NCBI GenBank assembly: GCA_030916575.1
Contig: JAUPWJ010000053.1
Span: 1-20,532 of the forward strand
Reading direction: 5' to 3'
From: Patescibacteria group bacterium
Lineage (GTDB): Bacteria > Patescibacteriota > Minisyncoccia > Phycocordibacterales > UBA9973
DNA: 20,532 nucleotides
How positions within the stretch are numbered: position 1 is the stretch's first letter; every line of letters begins with the position of its first letter. The notes beneath the pieces were generated by a model. That model saw nothing but the letters and a program-made list of their open reading frames with translations, was not told where the DNA came from and searched no databases. Below, piece after piece: positions 13,055 through 20,129 of the stretch. Both the position numbers and the translations under genes were made by a program.

Positions 13055-15706
13055 TTAATCGACTGTATGACGTGATGTTGATGATTCATTAAGAATTCGT
13101 ATTTTTTCTTTTAAGTCAGCTAGTATATTAAGAGCTTCAAGTGGAGTAATTGTTGCAACATCAATATTAGCTATTTCGTTGTGTATTAGATGTTCAGCAA
13201 TGTTATTGTCATTGCGTTGATCAATTTCTGAACTCTTTTCAAAATATTCTTTGCCATTTTCTGTAATATCTCTATACTCTAGTGTTTGAAGGATCTCATA
13301 TGCCTTATCGATAACTTCTTGTGGAACACCTGCAAGTCTTGCAACTGCGACACCAAAGCTATGTGACGCACCGCCACTTAGGAGTGTATGGAGAAAGATT
13401 GGAGCACCTTTTTGCTCAGTAACTCCCATATGGAAATTTTTAATTAATCCTTTGTGTTTTTCTTCAAGACTTTGAAGTTCATGATAATGAGTTGCGAAGA
13501 GTACTTTTGGAGAAGGTTTGAATCCTGTGACAAGATACTCAGCAACAGCCCAGGCAATGGAGATCCCATCATATGTACTTGTTCCTCTCCCAATTTCATC
13601 CATTACAATGAGACTATTTTTCGATGCATTATTGAGTATATATGCTGTCTCCACCATCTCAACCATAAATGTAGAGAGACCTGAAGTTATGACATCTGAT
13701 GCTCCTGATCGTACAAATATTCGATCACAAAGGCTGATATGCGCACTTTTTGCAGGGACAAAACAACCCATATGCGCCATCAAAACAATGAGTGCAACTT
13801 GTCTAATATAGACTGATTTTCCAGCCATATTCGGACCTGTGATGAGTAAAAGTGATTGTGAAATATTATCAAGAACACTGTCATTGGGAACAAATGCTTC
13901 AGACTTTAATAACTGTTCGACGACGGGATGCCTGCCTTCTTTAATTTTTATTTCACCTGAATATAGGAGTTTTGGCCTGACGTAATGATTTTTTTCTGAT
14001 ATTTCCGCAAAACCAATAATGCAATCAACTGTTGCGATACTTTCTGCAGCTTGCTGAATATGAGTAGTATATCGCAAGACATCTTCAAGGATTTCAAAAA
14101 AAAGTCGATACTCAATATCATGAATAATTTCTTCTGCACTGAGGACAATCTCTTCATGTTCCTTTAGTTCTTTTGTTATAAATCTTTCGCCGTTGACAAG
14201 GGTTTGTTTTCGAAAGTATGTACTGGGAACAAGGTGTGCATTTGCTTTTGATACCTCAATATAAAATCCAAATACTTTGTTGAATTTTACTTTGAGAGTA
14301 TTGATACCCGTTTTTTCCCTCTCAGTTATCTCAAGATTTTTTATCCATTCTTTACTTCCTACAATTTTATTCTTTAATGCATCAAGTTCTTTATTTACTC
14401 CATTCTTAATCATTCCTCCTTCACGAAGCGAAATTGGTGGGTCCTCGACAATCATTTGATCGATGAAATGTATAAGTTTTTCAATCTTTATTGAGATATT
14501 TTTTGCAGATACTTGGAGTAGTTCTGAGTTGGATGTTTCAAGAATTTTTTTTGCCTGAAGTGTTGCAATGAGTGCTGCTTTTAGATTTTGAAGATCTCGA
14601 GAGTTTCCAAGATGAACAGAAAGTCGGGAAAGAAGTCTTTCAAGGTCTGGAATTTGTCTTAAATTTTCCTGAAGTAAATATCTTAATTCTGATTTTTCGA
14701 GAAGTTCTTCAACGCTTTCATATCTCATCTCAATACTTTTTTTTTCTGATAATGGTTTTTTCATCCAATTTTTTAAAAGTCTTCCACCCATTGCTGTTAG
14801 CGTCATGTCCATATGTGAAAGGAGTGACCCTCTTGTGTCATGATCGCGAATTGTAGAAAAAAGTTCCAGATTTATGATAGAAGATCTATCAAGCAAAAGA
14901 TTTTTATCTGGTGAATATGGAGAAATTTTTTTAACGTGGGAGATATTTCCTTTCTGAGTTTCTTTAAGATATCCTAAAAGGATTGCTGCTGATTGTTGTG
15001 AGAGATCTGAATCCTCAAGACCAAAACTCTCAAGTGTTTTTATTTTAAAATGTTGCTTCAGTGAATTTTTTGCATCTTCTTTATATATATCTGCATTTGA
15101 AAAAGGAAAAATATTGATATCTTTTTCTTTTTTAATTATGTGAAGTAGCTCTGAATTATTGTAGAGATCGTCTGAGAGAATACACTCTGATGGTTTGATG
15201 CGTGCAATTTCATCAAGGAGAGCTTTTTCAAGATCTTCAAATTCATTTTCCATTGTTGTAAAAAAACCAGTAGAAAGATCAGCTGCAGCAAGTGAAAAAT
15301 ATCCTTCATGAACGACGAGTGAAATCACAAAGTTATTTTCTTTTTTCTCAAGACTATTCTCATCCATTAATGTTCCTGGTGTAACGACTCTAACGACATC
15401 TCTTTCAACGAGACCTTTTTTATTTGGTGGGGACAGTTGTTCGCAGATTGCAACTTTGTATCCAGCTTTAACAAGTTTGGTGAGATATGAGTCTAATGCA
15501 TGATACGGTACACCTGCCATTGGTATTTTTCCATCTTTTCCACCCGCTTTTGAGGTAAGTGTAATATTAAGAACTTGAGCACCTACGTGAGCATCCTCAT
15601 TGAAAAGCTCATAAAAGTCACCCATGCGGTAAAAAAGGAGACAATCAGGATATTGAATTTTTATCGACTTATACTGTCGCATCATCGGGGTAGAGAAGTC
15701 ATTCAT
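13055..15706 (-). CDS. mutS: DNA mismatch repair protein MutS
   Basis: An 883-residue protein of the MutS1 type that finds mispaired bases and recruits MutL. The mismatch-binding loop LLFYRMGDFYELF (23-35) contains the F-x-E pair F31/E33. The connector, lever and clamp regions follow, and the ATPase domain has Walker A GPNMAGKS (624-631), Walker B and signature VMDEIGRGTSTYDGISIAWA, and the switch LFATHYHEL. The C-terminus reaches ITPLEALNILADLKEKI, the usual short tail. The ATG at 15706 (MNDFSTPMM) matches the family start; a TTG three codons upstream is possible but less likely. It is the first gene of mutS-mutL and diverges from a secreted CAP protein. Confidence 0.97.
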   Translation of the reverse strand: MNDFSTPMMRQYKSIKIQYPDCLLFYRMGDFYELFNEDAHVGAQVLNITLTSKAGGKDGKIPMAGVPYHALDSYLTKLVKAGYKVAICEQLSPPNKKGLVERDVVRVVTPGTLMDENSLEKKENNFVISLVVHEGYFSLAAADLSTGFFTTMENEFEDLEKALLDEIARIKPSECILSDDLYNNSELLHIIKKEKDINIFPFSNADIYKEDAKNSLKQHFKIKTLESFGLEDSDLSQQSAAILLGYLKETQKGNISHVKKISPYSPDKNLLLDRSSIINLELFSTIRDHDTRGSLLSHMDMTLTAMGGRLLKNWMKKPLSEKKSIEMRYESVEELLEKSELRYLLQENLRQIPDLERLLSRLSVHLGNSRDLQNLKAALIATLQAKKILETSNSELLQVSAKNISIKIEKLIHFIDQMIVEDPPISLREGGMIKNGVNKELDALKNKIVGSKEWIKNLEITEREKTGINTLKVKFNKVFGFYIEVSKANAHLVPSTYFRKQTLVNGERFITKELKEHEEIVLSAEEIIHDIEYRLFFEILEDVLRYTTHIQQAAESIATVDCIIGFAEISEKNHYVRPKLLYSGEIKIKEGRHPVVEQLLKSEAFVPNDSVLDNISQSLLLITGPNMAGKSVYIRQVALIVLMAHMGCFVPAKSAHISLCDRIFVRSGASDVITSGLSTFMVEMVETAYILNNASKNSLIVMDEIGRGTSTYDGISIAWAVAEYLVTGFKPSPKVLFATHYHELQSLEEKHKGLIKNFHMGVTEQKGAPIFLHTLLSGGASHSFGVAVARLAGVPQEVIDKAYEILQTLEYRDITENGKEYFEKSSEIDQRNDNNIAEHLIHNEIANIDVATITPLEALNILADLKEKIRILNESSTSRHTVD

Positions 15707-15719
15707 AGAAATCAATACA

Positions 15720-15728
15720 ACTATAGCA
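15720..15728 (-). promoter_or_regulatory. Extended -10 promoter of mutS
   Basis: On the minus strand TGCTATAGT lies 13 nt before the mutS ATG at 15706, giving a predicted leader of about 7 nt. No good -35 box is seen. Confidence 0.48.
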
Positions 15729-15756
15729 AAATTTCAATATTCTGTGTTTTTTTATC

Positions 15757-15784
15757 AAAAGTGCTCGTTTTTAGAGCACATTTT
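15757..15784. promoter_or_regulatory. Inverted repeat between mutS and the CAP-protein gene
   Basis: GTGCTC (15761-15766) and GAGCAC (15774-15779) form a perfect 6-bp hairpin with a 7-nt loop, flanked by AAAA and, after one unpaired A, TTTT (15757-15760, 15781-15784). Both neighbours are transcribed away from it, so it cannot end either known transcript. It lies upstream of both -10 boxes and could be an operator; a terminator of an unseen antisense RNA is less likely. Confidence 0.4.
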
Positions 15785-15818
15785 ATACTCACATTAGCCT
15801 CAAGTGGGTGATGCTGAT

Positions 15819-15847
15819 TTGCTTTTTTCGTCTTTTTTTTGTATAGT
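15819..15847 (+). promoter_or_regulatory. Promoter of the CAP-domain gene
   Basis: TTGCTT (15819-15824), a 17-bp T-rich spacer and TATAGT (15842-15847). The -10 box is 10 nt before the ATG at 15858, so the leader is about 3-4 nt, and the in-frame ATG at 15804 is excluded. Confidence 0.5.
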
Positions 15848-15857
15848 TACGGTCCGA

Positions 15858-16676
15858 ATGCGACATCGAGTACATAGTACCCGCTTGGCCGTATCCCTAC
15901 TGCTCGGGATAATGTTTGTCCCTTTCGTGGCAAACTCAGCATTAGCCCTCACAATTCCTTCTCAGCCAACTCAATTAGCATCAAATACTGATTACTGTGC
16001 ATATGACAAAATTGTCAAAATGGAGCATCTTTACAAAGCATTTAGTATGCTTCCATACGAAAAGAAAGATATCTACTTAAGTGATTCAATTGTAATTGCT
16101 CAGGAAAAATCTGAAAAAGCATCATCAATAACTCCTTCAAAGACAGTGCTTAAAAAAGTTGACGCAAATGACCTCACTGTTGAAGTCACACCAGCACTTG
16201 TTGAGGTAACTCCCATTCCAGTTCCACAAATCACTGAGACACCACTAGCAGGCCAATCAGGTACTGTATTGAATGCAGAGACACTTTTCAGTATGGTTAA
16301 TTCATATAGAGCAAGTATTGGGCTCACTCCTTTTGAGAAAGATCCACGTGTATGTGAAATTGTTGCTTCTCGTGCGCCTGAGTTAGATAACGAGGTGTGG
16401 GGAACCAGCTATATGCATGCAGGATTTAAAGCTCGTAATTTACCGTATTGGGCAACAGAGAATATGATTAGTATGAGAACAGAGCAAGAAGCGCTGACAT
16501 GGTGGCTTAACTCACCAGTACATAGAAGTGCAATACAAGGAAATTATAAATACGCATGTATTGCATGTGCGGGGAAATCATGTGCAATGATATTTACAAA
16601 TTTTGATCCTAAGGTTAGACCATCAGTACAAGTTACAGCTGAAGCTGAAAAAATTCTTGAACCTCTAAACAAATAA
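15858..16676 (+). CDS. Secreted CAP/SCP-domain protein
   Basis: A 272-residue protein with an N-terminal signal peptide: a basic start RHRVHSTR, a hydrophobic core at about 10-25 and a likely cleavage after NSALA (residue 30). A low-complexity region rich in Thr, Val and Pro (about 88-135) links to a CAP domain of the YkwD type (about 142-251). In the CAP domain MVNSYRASIGLTPFEKDP is the opening helix, with H187 (YMHAGF), E201 (ATENM) and H222 (NSPVHRSAI) in the positions of the conserved pocket residues. C166, C234, C237 and C242 may form disulphides. Bacterial CAP proteins are extracellular and mostly of unknown activity. The start at 15858 gives a proper signal peptide. The last 12 bases overlap the convergent MgtC-like gene. 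Confidence 0.82.
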   Translation: MRHRVHSTRLAVSLLLGIMFVPFVANSALALTIPSQPTQLASNTDYCAYDKIVKMEHLYKAFSMLPYEKKDIYLSDSIVIAQEKSEKASSITPSKTVLKKVDANDLTVEVTPALVEVTPIPVPQITETPLAGQSGTVLNAETLFSMVNSYRASIGLTPFEKDPRVCEIVASRAPELDNEVWGTSYMHAGFKARNLPYWATENMISMRTEQEALTWWLNSPVHRSAIQGNYKYACIACAGKSCAMIFTNFDPKVRPSVQVTAEAEKILEPLNK

Positions 16677-18026
16677 CAGTCCTAGTGTACTCCCTACAAT
16701 GATAAAGATAACTGCAGCAAAGAATTTCGTGGAAAACTCTCTTGTTCCCTGAAGATGAGAATACACAGATTTTGCTAAAAGATTTACTGCATTTGCGACA
16801 ATGAATGCTTGTACAGCAAGGGTTGTGGTAATTGTTTGTCTGGCAAGTTCTGCAGTATTCAACATAACAGCATCAAGTCCTGCAAATGCACCAAGAGCTG
16901 TTGTAATTAAGAATGCTCTTTCTCCAAAAAGTTCAAGACTGACTTTTGAAATAACTGTAATTGCAAAGAAAATAAAAGCAAACTTAAGCGCAGGTCCGAG
17001 ATTGAATATATCATGAGATTTGAGAGTAACATGTGCTTCTGAATTTACTTTTCTCGTTAAAAAGAAAAGTGTTGTCAGAGTTGTCACAACAATCATAATA
17101 ATGAGAGTTGGAACAAGTCTAATAAAGAATTGAGGGTTGGCAATCAGAATTAAGATTCCAATTTGGAAAAAGCTTGCAAGATTTGATAGTAGCGCTGATG
17201 CAATCAGATTGTTTGCAGATTTTGTTTCATTACTTTGTTGAGCAAGTGATTGAGTTGTAGCTGTAGAGGAAATAAATCCTCCTGCAATACTTGTAAGGAT
17301 CCACCCTTTTTTTTGTCCAATGACTTTTTCAAGGACATAACCTGCAATATCAAGCCCAGTAATAAGTGCTACAAGGAGCCAAATCTTAAATGGATTAAAA
17401 ACTTTAAGTTCAAGAAGATTTTCAAGTGATGGTGCTTGAAGATTTATCAAAAGTTGCTTGATAAAAGGAACATCTGAGAGAGCATAGGTGGTGTTTGGAA
17501 GAAAGGGTAAAATGACAAGTGCAATGATGCCAAAACTGATGAGAGCATTTATCTGATCATGACTAACATCATCAACAAATGATTTGATTTGTTTTTTTCT
17601 CGATAAAAGAAGTGTTACGACAACGGTAAATGCAACAATTATTTGAACTGGAAGAATCTCGAGCATCAAAAGAAGTCCGATGAGGTAGGTATAAATAACA
17701 GCTATTTCTGTGGTAAATCCATAATCTTTGGAAGCTTTAACGTCAAAAAAATAATAAAGAATTAATAGAGCAACGAAAGCTGTACCAATGAGGAGTGCAA
17801 GTGGCATGAAATTGAGTGCGAGAGCTCCAGTTACGCCACCAAGACCTGCCAGAAGTGAAAAGCTCCTAATTCCAAGAACTGCTGATGTATCTTTGTCTGT
17901 CGGGAGTTTTTTTTCACTATGAAGTTCTTCTCTTTTTTCATTTATTTCTCTTTCAAAACCAATAACTGCGCCAAGAATAAGTGCCAATGACAATTTAACA
18001 GGGAGGGATAGTGCTAGGATTTCCAT
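16665..18026 (-). CDS. MgtC/SapB and DUF4010 family membrane protein
   Basis: A 453-residue integral membrane protein with roughly a dozen hydrophobic helices. The N-terminal third is MgtC-like: LALILGAVIGFERE (14-27) and GIRSFSLLAGLGGVTG (52-67) match the conserved glycine-arginine segments of the MgtC/SapB family. The rest corresponds to a DUF4010 region with glycine-rich helices such as SIAGGFISSTATTQSLAQQ and ALGAFAGLDAVMLNTAELA. MgtC proteins support growth in low magnesium and alter membrane potential; the long DUF4010 form has no established function and may be a transporter. The ATG at 18026 lies 6 nt after a TAGAAT box. It diverges from pspC and its stop overlaps the convergent CAP gene. 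Confidence 0.85.
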   Translation of the reverse strand: MEILALSLPVKLSLALILGAVIGFEREINEKREELHSEKKLPTDKDTSAVLGIRSFSLLAGLGGVTGALALNFMPLALLIGTAFVALLILYYFFDVKASKDYGFTTEIAVIYTYLIGLLLMLEILPVQIIVAFTVVVTLLLSRKKQIKSFVDDVSHDQINALISFGIIALVILPFLPNTTYALSDVPFIKQLLINLQAPSLENLLELKVFNPFKIWLLVALITGLDIAGYVLEKVIGQKKGWILTSIAGGFISSTATTQSLAQQSNETKSANNLIASALLSNLASFFQIGILILIANPQFFIRLVPTLIIMIVVTTLTTLFFLTRKVNSEAHVTLKSHDIFNLGPALKFAFIFFAITVISKVSLELFGERAFLITTALGAFAGLDAVMLNTAELARQTITTTLAVQAFIVANAVNLLAKSVYSHLQGTREFSTKFFAAVIFIIVGSTLGLLFV

Positions 18027-18032
18027 AGCTGT

Positions 18033-18038
18033 ATTCTA
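18033..18038 (-). promoter_or_regulatory. -10 box of the MgtC-like gene (leaderless)
   Basis: On the minus strand TAGAAT is followed by exactly 6 nt (ACAGCT) and the ATG at 18026. The same TAGAAT-plus-6 layout occurs at the next two genes on the plus strand. The -35 region is poor. Confidence 0.48.
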
Positions 18039-18046
18039 CTTAATTC

Positions 18047-18075
18047 TTGAGAGAAAGGAAAGTAAGTGGTAGAAT
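18047..18075 (+). promoter_or_regulatory. Promoter of pspC-like gene (leaderless)
   Basis: TTGAGA (18047-18052, five of six consensus bases), a 17-bp spacer and TAGAAT (18070-18075). Exactly 6 nt (AGTTGT) precede the ATG at 18082, so transcription should begin at the start codon. Confidence 0.65.
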
Positions 18076-18081
18076 AGTTGT

Positions 18082-18279
18082 ATGGCAAAAGCAGTGAAAA
18101 AACTTATCCGTCCCAAAGATGGAAGAGTTATAGGAGGAGTATCCCTCGGTCTTGCACAATATTTAAATATTGATGTAACTGTAATTCGTATAATTTGGGT
18201 ACTTCTTCTTATACCAGGTGGTCTTCCTGGACTTCTTCCATATATTATTCTCTGGATTGCAATACCTTCTGAAAAATAA
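18082..18279 (+). CDS. PspC-domain membrane protein
   Basis: A 65-residue protein that is a single PspC domain. A basic start (AKAVKKLIRPKDGR) leads to GGVSLGLAQYLNIDVTVIRIIWVLLL (18-43) and a second hydrophobic stretch after a PGGLPG turn (45-50), ending YIILWIAIPSEK. The G-V-x-x-G-hydrophobic-A-xYL-D-x-T-hydrophobic-R pattern is the family signature. In enterobacteria PspC is an inner-membrane sensor of envelope stress; small PspC proteins without PspA or PspB nearby, as here, are common and their role is not fixed. It diverges from the MgtC-like gene, with 55 nt between starts, and rarA follows 26 nt after it with its own -10 box. Confidence 0.88.
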   Translation: MAKAVKKLIRPKDGRVIGGVSLGLAQYLNIDVTVIRIIWVLLLIPGGLPGLLPYIILWIAIPSEK

Positions 18280-18290
18280 TAAATACCCTG

Positions 18291-18299
18291 TGCTAGAAT
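18291..18299 (+). promoter_or_regulatory. Extended -10 promoter of rarA (leaderless)
   Basis: TGCTAGAAT is followed by exactly 6 nt (TAACCC) and the ATG at 18306. There is no good -35 in the 26-nt gap after the pspC-like gene, so the extended -10 would carry recognition. rarA may also be read from the upstream promoter. Confidence 0.52.
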
Positions 18300-18305
18300 T
18301 AACCC

Positions 18306-19493
18306 ATGAATCTCGCATATAAGCTTCGACCGATTAATCTTATGGAATATGTTGGTCAAGACGAAATTATCGGTGAGGGTAAGGTTATTAGGCGAATGAT
18401 AGAATCAGACTCACTCTTTTCTATGATTTTGTGGGGGCCTCCGGGAAGTGGAAAGACAACACTTGCTTCTATTATCGCTCATGAAACACATTCAGACTTT
18501 CATATTTTATCTGCAGTGACGACAGGTAAAGATGATCTACTTAAAATTGTCAAAATAGCAAAAGATAATCAGGATAAAAGTGTAAAAACAGTTCTTTTTA
18601 TTGATGAAATTCACCGCTGGAATAAAGCTCAACAAGATGTGCTCTTACCTCATGTTGAAAGCGGACTTATTATTCTTATTGGCGCTACAACTGAAAATCC
18701 ATCATTTGAAGTAAATAGTGCACTTCTTTCTCGATCAAAAGTTTTTATTCTCCAAAATCTTTCAGAAGAAAATATGATAACACTCATTAAAAGAGCACTG
18801 ACTGATACTGAAAAGGGGTTAGGGGGTTATAAAAAGACACTTGAAAAAAATGCACAAGGTCTTTTAATTCAACTTTCTGGGGGAGATGCGAGAGTAATGT
18901 TGAATGCGTTGGAAATCGCTGTGCTTAATTATATAGAAAAGAAGATTTCTGAAGAAGTTATAAAAGATATTTTTCAAACGAAGTCATCAGGTCTTTATGA
19001 CAAGAAAGGTGAAGAACATTACAATATTATCTCTGCATTTATTAAGTCAATGAGAGGTTCGGATACAGATGCTGCCCTTTATTATCTGGCTCGGATGCTT
19101 GAAGGTGGTGAAGATCCTAAATTTATTGCAAGAAGAATGATTATTTTTGCGTCCGAAGATATTGGTCTTGCAGATAGAGGGGCGCTTATTCAGGCAAATG
19201 CTGGATTTGAAGCAGTGACAAAAATTGGTATGCCAGAATCACAATTAATTCTTGCACATATATGTGTCTATCTATCAAAAGCAGCAAAGTCTCGTTCAGT
19301 TACAAATGCATTAGGAAAAGCAAAAGCAGTAGTTTATGAATATCCAAATGAACCAGTTCCTCTTCATCTTCGTAATGCTCCAACTAAGCTCATGAAGGAT
19401 CTGGATTATGGAAAAGGGTATGAAATGCACCCTCCCAAGGGTACAAGCTATCTCCCTGAAAAAATAAAAGGAATGAAGTTTTTTGAAGAGTAG
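18306..19493 (+). CDS. rarA: Replication-associated recombination protein A (AAA+ ATPase)
   Basis: A 395-residue RarA/MgsA family ATPase, related to clamp-loader subunits, that acts at stalled replication forks. The N-terminus LAYKLRPINLMEYVGQDEIIG is the family start. Walker A is GPPGSGKTT (44-52); Walker B is FIDEIHRWNKAQQD (98-111, D100 and E101); sensor 1 is IGATTENPSFEVNSALLSR, whose final SR gives the arginine finger. GGDARVMLNALE is sensor 2. The C-terminal tetramerisation part shows SMRGSDTDAALYYLARMLEGGEDP, IIFASEDIGLAD and the closing PPKGTSYLPEKIKG, all highly typical. Length is slightly below the usual 420-450. The TAG stop abuts the stop of the convergent phosphatase gene. Confidence 0.96.
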   Translation: MNLAYKLRPINLMEYVGQDEIIGEGKVIRRMIESDSLFSMILWGPPGSGKTTLASIIAHETHSDFHILSAVTTGKDDLLKIVKIAKDNQDKSVKTVLFIDEIHRWNKAQQDVLLPHVESGLIILIGATTENPSFEVNSALLSRSKVFILQNLSEENMITLIKRALTDTEKGLGGYKKTLEKNAQGLLIQLSGGDARVMLNALEIAVLNYIEKKISEEVIKDIFQTKSSGLYDKKGEEHYNIISAFIKSMRGSDTDAALYYLARMLEGGEDPKFIARRMIIFASEDIGLADRGALIQANAGFEAVTKIGMPESQLILAHICVYLSKAAKSRSVTNALGKAKAVVYEYPNEPVPLHLRNAPTKLMKDLDYGKGYEMHPPKGTSYLPEKIKGMKFFEE

Positions 19494-20129
19494 TTATTCT
19501 TTTAAATGTGTATAATCATTTATTGTTAAGACTTGCCACAAATTGTCTGCGTACCTACAGGTTGTAATACCAGTATTGGAATAATCTGTATGCTTTATCA
19601 ATGATCTAAGTATCGGCAGTGTAGAATTTTCTTCAAAAAGCAAGTAGGTAATTAATACATTTATGAAGTATCCATGGGTTACGACAACGATATTTTCTTT
19701 TTCTTGTGAAATTATAAATCGGAGTGCTTTTTTAGCTCTATTTATAAGATCATGATAGTTCTCCTCATCGGAGTAGTGGAAGCCTACTTCATCAAAGTGC
19801 TCCCGTATAGTGTTATGAATAGGTACAATCTCTGGATCTTCTACAGCTTTACCATCGAATGAGCTCGGCATTTTGCGTTCTATAAATAAATCGCTCTGAA
19901 GAAGTGGGACGACATTCATTTTCTCTATTTCTGCAGCTGTTTGGATAGCTCTGGGATACGTACTACATAGTATAAGGTCAAGGGGAATTTGACTAAATCG
20001 ATCAGCTAAAGCCTTGGCTTGATCAACTCCAATCTCACTTAAAGGAGTATTTGCTGGTTGGTGTATCTTCGACTCAAAAGTATCATTGTTATAAATAGAT
20101 TTACCATGGCGAATGAAATAGACATTCAT
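19494..20129 (-). CDS. Histidine phosphatase family protein (PhoE/GpmB-like)
   Basis: A 211-residue cytoplasmic protein of the histidine phosphatase superfamily. YFIRHGKSIYNN (4-15) holds the catalytic R7-H8-G9 triplet, R60 lies in STYPRAIQT, the acid residue is E84 in FIERKMPS, and VVVTHGYF (148-155) gives the second histidine H152. The C-terminus NTGITTCRYADNLWQVLTIND (about 185-205) is the usual closing strand pair. It lacks the ERxYGxLxG insertion of true phosphoglycerate mutases, so it is more likely a phosphatase of unknown substrate. Its ATG overlaps the stop of the upstream gpmA by the ATGA arrangement, so it should be translated from the same message. Confidence 0.88.
   Translation of the reverse strand: MNVYFIRHGKSIYNNDTFESKIHQPANTPLSEIGVDQAKALADRFSQIPLDLILCSTYPRAIQTAAEIEKMNVVPLLQSDLFIERKMPSSFDGKAVEDPEIVPIHNTIREHFDEVGFHYSDEENYHDLINRAKKALRFIISQEKENIVVVTHGYFINVLITYLLFEENSTLPILRSLIKHTDYSNTGITTCRYADNLWQVLTINDYTHLKE

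Noticed and set aside
13518..13811. A 97-codon plus-strand frame antisense to the mutS ATPase region.
   Set aside because: It is the reverse of highly conserved Walker motifs; no independent evidence supports it.
18036..18359. A 107-codon minus-strand frame across pspC and the start of rarA.
   Set aside because: It overlaps two clearly recognised genes on the other strand and its sequence has no family features; it is a shadow frame.
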